The position numbers and the translations under genes are program-made. This document shows positions 62,529 to 64,000 of a stretch of 64,000 nucleotides of DNA, in pieces. Where the stretch lies: contig NZ_JRYR02000001.1 of assembly GCF_000807855.2 (NCBI RefSeq), forward strand, positions 1,357,881 through 1,421,880. Direction: 5' to 3'. Every line of letters begins with the position of its first letter. Position 1 is the stretch's first letter. This stretch comes from Flammeovirga pacifica. GTDB taxonomy: Bacteria > Bacteroidota > Bacteroidia > Cytophagales > Flammeovirgaceae. The notes beneath the pieces are model-generated. The model made no database searches, was not told the DNA's origin, and worked only from the letters and a program-made list of their open reading frames with translations.

Positions 62529-63167
62529 TTAATTACATGATACTATGCGATTTAATATAAATTTCCTCTTAGAATCAATCTTTTTTATCAGCACAAAATT
62601 TTCGTCGTAAAAATTATAATATTTGACTTCATTTCCATGGTCTCCAATGAATGTTACTACTTGTTCATATTTATAAATTTTATCATAAAAAACTCCCTCT
62701 AAATTACCTTGATATTCCGTCAATAAAGTATTTTTGATAACCTCCTGATGGATAATATATTCATTAAATGGATGTTGATATATTATTGATTCTCCCTTTG
62801 TTAATGGTAGATATTTCAATTCAAACTTTCTTGTTTTATATAATTTTTCTCTTTCAGAGTCATTTATATCCGAAAATTCTAGATGTGGATCAAAAAATAT
62901 TTTTGTAGAATCCCAGTCTAACATTTTATAAACATATTTTTCTTTAATTAGAAATTTATCTTTTTGAAATATTCTTCTATTTTCGTATTCATATTCAATT
63001 TGAGAAAAATCATCTGTTCTATGTAAGTTACATTTAACAAATTCTTCTCTATCATATACTTTTAACTTATAACAATACTGCTCCTGAAAAACTTTGCTTT
63101 CACAGCCTGATAATAAAAAAAGAAGAAAAATTATTTTACTGGTATTCTTTTTTTTAATTCCCCACAT
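62529..63167 (-). CDS. Unknown lipoprotein
   Basis: A 212-residue protein with a lipoprotein signal (LLFLLSGC, anchor Cys22 followed by ESKVFQEQYC). The mature part is rich in Tyr, Lys, Glu and aromatic residues, and reads as beta strands without repeats that I can align. Family and function are not recognised. The composition is strongly AT-biased with many Phe, Tyr, Lys and Ile codons, suggesting a lineage-specific or acquired gene. It converges with the 61892-62476 gene, 52 bases apart. Confidence 0.6.
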   Translation of the reverse strand: MWGIKKKNTSKIIFLLFLLSGCESKVFQEQYCYKLKVYDREEFVKCNLHRTDDFSQIEYEYENRRIFQKDKFLIKEKYVYKMLDWDSTKIFFDPHLEFSDINDSEREKLYKTRKFELKYLPLTKGESIIYQHPFNEYIIHQEVIKNTLLTEYQGNLEGVFYDKIYKYEQVVTFIGDHGNEVKYYNFYDENFVLIKKIDSKRKFILNRIVSCN

Positions 63168-63429
63168 GCCATTTTCATATTATTAGATTGAATAACCAAT
63201 TCTATTCAAATAACTGAATTTCAAATTATTTGCAGTAAGCTAGACATTCCAAAATGTGATATATAATTAGTTTTTTTTGTAAAAAAAATTGTGAAGTACA
63301 CTTGTCGATATTCTTTTAGAAATTTATTTCTAATAATATCATCCTCAATAGATTAAAATCTGTCTACTCTACTATTAAATATTAATACTCTTTACTAACT
63401 TAAGTGGTGTAAATTCAATCTCAAAAAAT

Positions 63430-64000
63430 ATGTTGATAAAAAAGTACTACTCCATAAAAGATATGATTTTATGGACCCGAAGAGAAACTATTATTTTCAT
63501 TCTTTTATCTGCTATTCCTACTATTGCATTTGATCTATTCGGACAAACATGGATTGGATTACCATGGACTCCCATTGCTCTAGTGGGTACGGCAGTTGCT
63601 TTTGTTGTTGGTTTTAGAAATAATGCTGTATATGGAAGACTGTGGGAAGCCAGAAAAATTTGGGGAGGTATCGTAAACGATTCGAGAACATTTTCTATTC
63701 ATGTTGGTGATATGGTCACCAATGAATATGCAAAAGAAGGTGAAGAGCTTACAGAAGAACAACTATTCTTAGAAAGACAACAAATTGTGCGTAGACATAT
63801 GGCTTGGCTCACAGCATTAAGATATGCAATGAGATCAAAAAAGTCTTGGGAATCTTTTATGGATCATAGTACGAATAGAGAGTGGGCTCAAAAAATCCAC
63901 ATTCCTGAATTCTGTATTGATGAGAAAGACGCTTTATCTGAATATTTATCCCCTGATGAACTCAAATGGGTAATGAATATTGGAGGTAATAAAGCTGCAT
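63430..64000 (+). CDS. Bestrophin-family channel, 5' part only
   Basis: A partial gene running off the right edge; 190 codons are visible from the ATG at 63430, with no stop in frame. The N-terminal helix (ETIIFILLSAIPTIAFDLFG) and the segment VGFRNNAVYGRLWEARKIWG followed by IVNDSRTF match the bestrophin (UPF0187/RFP-TM) family of chloride or other ion channels. These are pentameric membrane channels in solved bacterial homologues. It is preceded by a 260-base AT-rich gap with no other feature that I can see. Confidence 0.85.
   Translation, partial: MLIKKYYSIKDMILWTRRETIIFILLSAIPTIAFDLFGQTWIGLPWTPIALVGTAVAFVVGFRNNAVYGRLWEARKIWGGIVNDSRTFSIHVGDMVTNEYAKEGEELTEEQLFLERQQIVRRHMAWLTALRYAMRSKKSWESFMDHSTNREWAQKIHIPEFCIDEKDALSEYLSPDELKWVMNIGGNKAA

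Noticed and set aside
1-64000. Search for CRISPR arrays, IS elements, prophage, tRNA or rRNA genes
   Set aside because: No regularly spaced repeats, transposase or integrase motifs, phage genes or tRNA-like cloverleaf sequences were seen by eye in the intergenic regions; a tRNAscan-type search would be needed to exclude tRNAs fully.

Overview
The window is a low-GC, AT-rich chromosomal stretch from a Bacteroidota bacterium. Three things point there: the set of genes (eukaryote-type GT3 glycogen synthase, uppS-bamA pair, flavobacterial-type CrtI/CrtD/CruF/CrtZ/CrtYcd carotenoid genes, a SiaC-like protein, fused cobalamin enzymes), the near absence of Shine-Dalgarno sites, and several upstream sequences that fit the Bacteroidota promoter pattern (TTG / TAnnTTTG). 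The carotenoid set and general style suggest Cytophagales, possibly a Flammeovirga relative; the genus is an inference. No rRNA, tRNA, IS element, prophage or CRISPR array was seen. It looks like stable core chromosome with a few accessory genes.

Layout. 1-8.8 kb: glycogen synthase, an acyl-CoA dehydrogenase, uppS-bamA (cell envelope) and a TRAP transporter membrane pair without its binding protein. 8.85-15 kb: a seven-gene carotenoid operon on the minus strand (crtI, crtB, idi, crtD, cruF, crtZ, crtYcd), whose enzyme set predicts a monocyclic hydroxylated carotenoid of the saproxanthin type. 15.3-21.8 kb: a large secreted lipoprotein glycosidase, SelO, PyrF and a FabH-like ketosynthase. 21.9-40.5 kb: a 15-gene cobalamin operon on the minus strand, headed by a clear adenosylcobalamin riboswitch (about 40284-40456). 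40.5-44.4 kb: a second, four-gene cobalamin operon (cbiP, cobD, cbiB and a small P-loop NTPase). 44.6-50.5 kb: a small conserved protein, an ATPase-domain membrane protein, a radical SAM protein, then a plus-strand run of WYL regulator, acpH, potassium channel, SiaC-like protein and a small membrane protein. 50.7-64 kb: yidC, pyrG, a DUF72 protein, a small secreted protein divergent from a caspase-fold protease with two SPOR-like domains, ileS, two unrecognised genes, and the start of a bestrophin-family gene that runs off the right edge.

How the genes work together. The two cobalamin operons cover nearly the whole oxygen-independent route from sirohydrochlorin to GDP-cobinamide: CbiX, CbiL, CbiH-CbiC, CbiE-CbiT, CbiG-CbiF, CbiD, CbiJ, CbiA, a PduO-type adenosyltransferase, CbiP, CobD, CbiB and CobU. 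CobS, CobT and the uroporphyrinogen methyltransferase are not in the window. The same operon also holds a CobN / ChlI-ChlD-fusion / CobW module, which belongs to late cobalt insertion of the aerobic route, and a NiCoT-like metal transporter. This early-plus-late chelatase arrangement, a ferredoxin-like first gene with an unknown C-terminal domain, and a P-loop NTPase placed where a threonine kinase would be expected are the most interesting features. The caspase-SPOR protein is the other stand-out. I found no clear evidence of a wholly new defence or mobile system.
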